Below, in pieces: positions 41,689-42,878 of a DNA stretch of 42,878 nt. The position numbers and the translations under genes are program-made. The notes under the pieces were generated by a model. It made no database searches and was not told where the DNA came from. It saw nothing but the letters and a program-made list of their open reading frames with translations. Origin of the DNA: Vicinamibacterales bacterium (GTDB lineage: Bacteria > Acidobacteriota > Vicinamibacteria > Vicinamibacterales > Fen-181); assembly GCA_036504215.1 (NCBI GenBank), contig DASXVO010000060.1, positions 1 to 42,878 of the forward strand. Direction: 5' to 3'. Numbering within the stretch: position 1 is the stretch's first letter; every line of letters begins with the position of its first letter.

Positions 41689-42545
41689 TCAGGCAACCTT
41701 CGCCCCGGCGTACACCACCGCTGGCGTCCGGTAGGCGAGCGACTGGTGGGGGCGTTCGTCGTTATAGAACCGAAAGTAACGCCCCAGCTGGCGTCGCGCC
41801 TCAGGCACCGACCCGTAGTCCTTCAGGTACACTTCTTCGTACTTCACCGAGCGCCACAGCCGCTCGACGAAGACGTTGTCGAGCGCGCGGCCGCGACCGT
41901 CCATGCTGACCCGCGCCCCGGCGGCTTCGATCCGTGTGGTGAACCCCGTCGCCGTGAATTGCGCGCCCTGGTCCGTGTTGAAGATCTCCGGCCGGCCCCG
42001 TGCGAGCGCCTCGTCGAGGGCGTCCAGGCAGAACTGGCCATCAATCGTCACCGACAGGTCCCACGCCAGCACGCACCGGCTGAACCAGTCGAGAATCGCG
42101 ACCAGGAACACGAAGCCGTGCCGCAACCGCACGTACGTAATGTCGGTGCTCCACACCTGGTCGACGCGCGTGATCGGCACGTCGCGCAACAGGTACGGGT
42201 AGACCTTGTGCCCCGGATGGGGCTCACTGAGGCGCGGTTTCGGCCCGACCGCCTCCAACCCCAGCGCCCGCATCAAGCGCTGCACGTGCTTTCGATTCAC
42301 GGCATGCCCCACGCGCTGCTGCAACGCCACCTGCATCCGCCGCGAGCCGTAGAACGGCGTCGCGGTGTACTGCTCGTCCAGCAGGCGCATCAACAGCAGG
42401 TCCGCCTCGCTCACCGCCACCGGCTGGTAGTAGAACGAGGACCGCGGCAGCTCCAGCAAGGCACACTGCTGCGCGACGCTCAGTCTCGGATGCTTCGGGT
42501 CGACGACGGCGCGTCGGTCAGCGGTCGACCAGGTCGTGTATTTTC
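41689..42545 (-). CDS. IS3 transposase OrfB (DDE domain, expressed by frameshift)
   Basis: This is the catalytic part of the IS3-type transposase, with an rve-type DDE triad D(STDITY), D(NTDQGAQF) and E(VERLWRS) and exactly 35 residues between the second Asp and the Glu. The N-terminal part carries the HTH_21-like block [13 protein letters not shown]. No ATG precedes the conserved start: the frame is open back into orfA (reading [18 protein letters not shown]), so it is made as an OrfAB fusion by -1 frameshifting, probably at the A-rich codons AAG AAA ATA (42539-42547). The upstream limit given is the frameshift region. All catalytic residues are intact. Confidence 0.85.
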
Positions 42546-42817
42546 TTCAACCAGTCCAGCTCCACCTTGAGCTGGCCAATCTCCTGATACAGGGCCGCCT
42601 TCAGCGCCTCGTGGTCCTCCACCTCGGTGTCGCGCCGCGTCGCGAACACCTCAGGCAGCGCGGCCACCGCCTGCTTCTTCCACTTGGCGATCTGAATCGG
42701 ATGCACCTCGAACGTCGACGCCAACTCGCTCAACGTCCGGTCCCCGCGCAACGCCGCCACCGCCACTTTCGCCTTGAACTCCGCACTGTGCAGTCGTCGT
42801 TTGGCCATCGTCGGCAC
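42518..42817 (-). CDS. IS3 transposase OrfA (HTH)
   Basis: This 99-residue protein starts [20 protein letters not shown] and has a helix-turn-helix of the HTH_Tnp_1 type ([20 protein letters not shown]) and a leucine-rich C-terminal helix ([17 protein letters not shown]). It binds the IS ends and is the N-terminal half of the OrfAB transposase. Its 3' end overlaps orfB in the -1 frame. Confidence 0.88.
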   Translation of the reverse strand: MPTMAKRRLHSAEFKAKVAVAALRGDRTLSELASTFEVHPIQIAKWKKQAVAALPEVFATRRDTEVEDHEALKAALYQEIGQLKVELDWLKKIHDLVDR

Positions 42818-42854
42818 TCCCTCTTCCGGGCCGACGATCTTAACTTACGCGGCT

Positions 42855-42874
42855 GTCCAGTTTTCGGGGTCCAC
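42855..42874 (-). repeat. right inverted repeat of the IS3 element
   Basis: Read inward it is GTGGACCCCGAAAACTGGAC. Four bases (TATA) remain outside it before the window ends, too few to judge the chromosome beyond. Confidence 0.75.
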
Positions 42875-42878
42875 TATA

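Larger units (their letters stand above)
41581..42874 (-). mobile_element. IS3-family insertion sequence
   Basis: This complete-looking element of about 1.29 kb has two overlapping transposase frames on the minus strand. Terminal inverted repeats begin GTGGACCCC at both ends (left GTGGACCCCAAAGTCTAGAC; right, read inward, GTGGACCCCGAAAACTGGAC), agreeing at 16 of 20 positions. No matching 3-5 bp target duplication is seen: the left flank is TTAAG and the right flank TATA. The left end abuts the stop codon of the DUF5677-like gene. Confidence 0.88.

Overview
The window is a high-GC, gene-dense bacterial chromosome segment. Two orphan FtsX/MacB-type permeases of the 'acidobacterial duplicated orphan permease' (ADOP) type, an abundance of secreted peptidases (C69, M14, M20, S9), a Reg_prop/Y_Y_Y hybrid histidine kinase and an Asp-box 'sialidase-like' secreted protein together suggest an Acidobacteriota member, plausibly class Vicinamibacteria. 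This is an inference from gene content; no 16S rRNA is present.

Region 1 (1-10457) is a co-directional run on the + strand. It holds a palindrome plus an 18-bp tandem repeat, a DUF6305-like secreted protein, a DctM/ion-transporter-like permease, a 50-residue membrane protein, an M14-type metallo-hydrolase, a C69 dipeptidase, a very large hybrid sensor kinase and an M20D amidohydrolase. It reads as a peptide or acyl-amino-acid scavenging locus with its own sensor. Region 2 (10420-25875) holds a divergent pair of ADOP permeases of identical length (818 aa), an S9 prolyl-oligopeptidase-type peptidase, the Asp-box protein, an MltB-like lytic transglycosylase, a radical SAM protein and a tightly overlapping ECF sigma / anti-sigma / secreted protein operon. 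Region 3 (25.9-29.75 kb) carries three 49-bp palindrome-containing repeats, the small SRP RNA gene and the housekeeping order dnaX - ybaB/ebfC - recR, followed by a DUF4203-like membrane protein.

Region 4 (29.99 kb to the end) is an accessory island beside tRNA-Asn(GTT). The last 28 bp of the tRNA, including its CCA, are repeated exactly 289 bp downstream, the mark of site-specific integration. Base composition then becomes visibly less GC-rich, and a compact phage-defence operon of the DISARM type follows: a drmE-position gene broken by a one-base frameshift, drmA (helicase), drmB (DUF1998 zinc protein), drmC (single-HKD PLD) and an N6-adenine-type (NPPY) DNA methyltransferase, all overlapping by 4-14 bp. 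The layout is that of class 2 DISARM, but the usual cytosine-5 methylase is replaced by an adenine-type enzyme, so it looks like a hybrid or variant. A DUF5677-like gene and an apparently intact IS3-family element close the window.

The most rewarding item is the DISARM variant with its frameshifted first gene. Next are the att duplication and the evidence that the 18-bp tandem repeat at the left edge grew out of one arm of the same dispersed palindrome seen at 25.9 kb.
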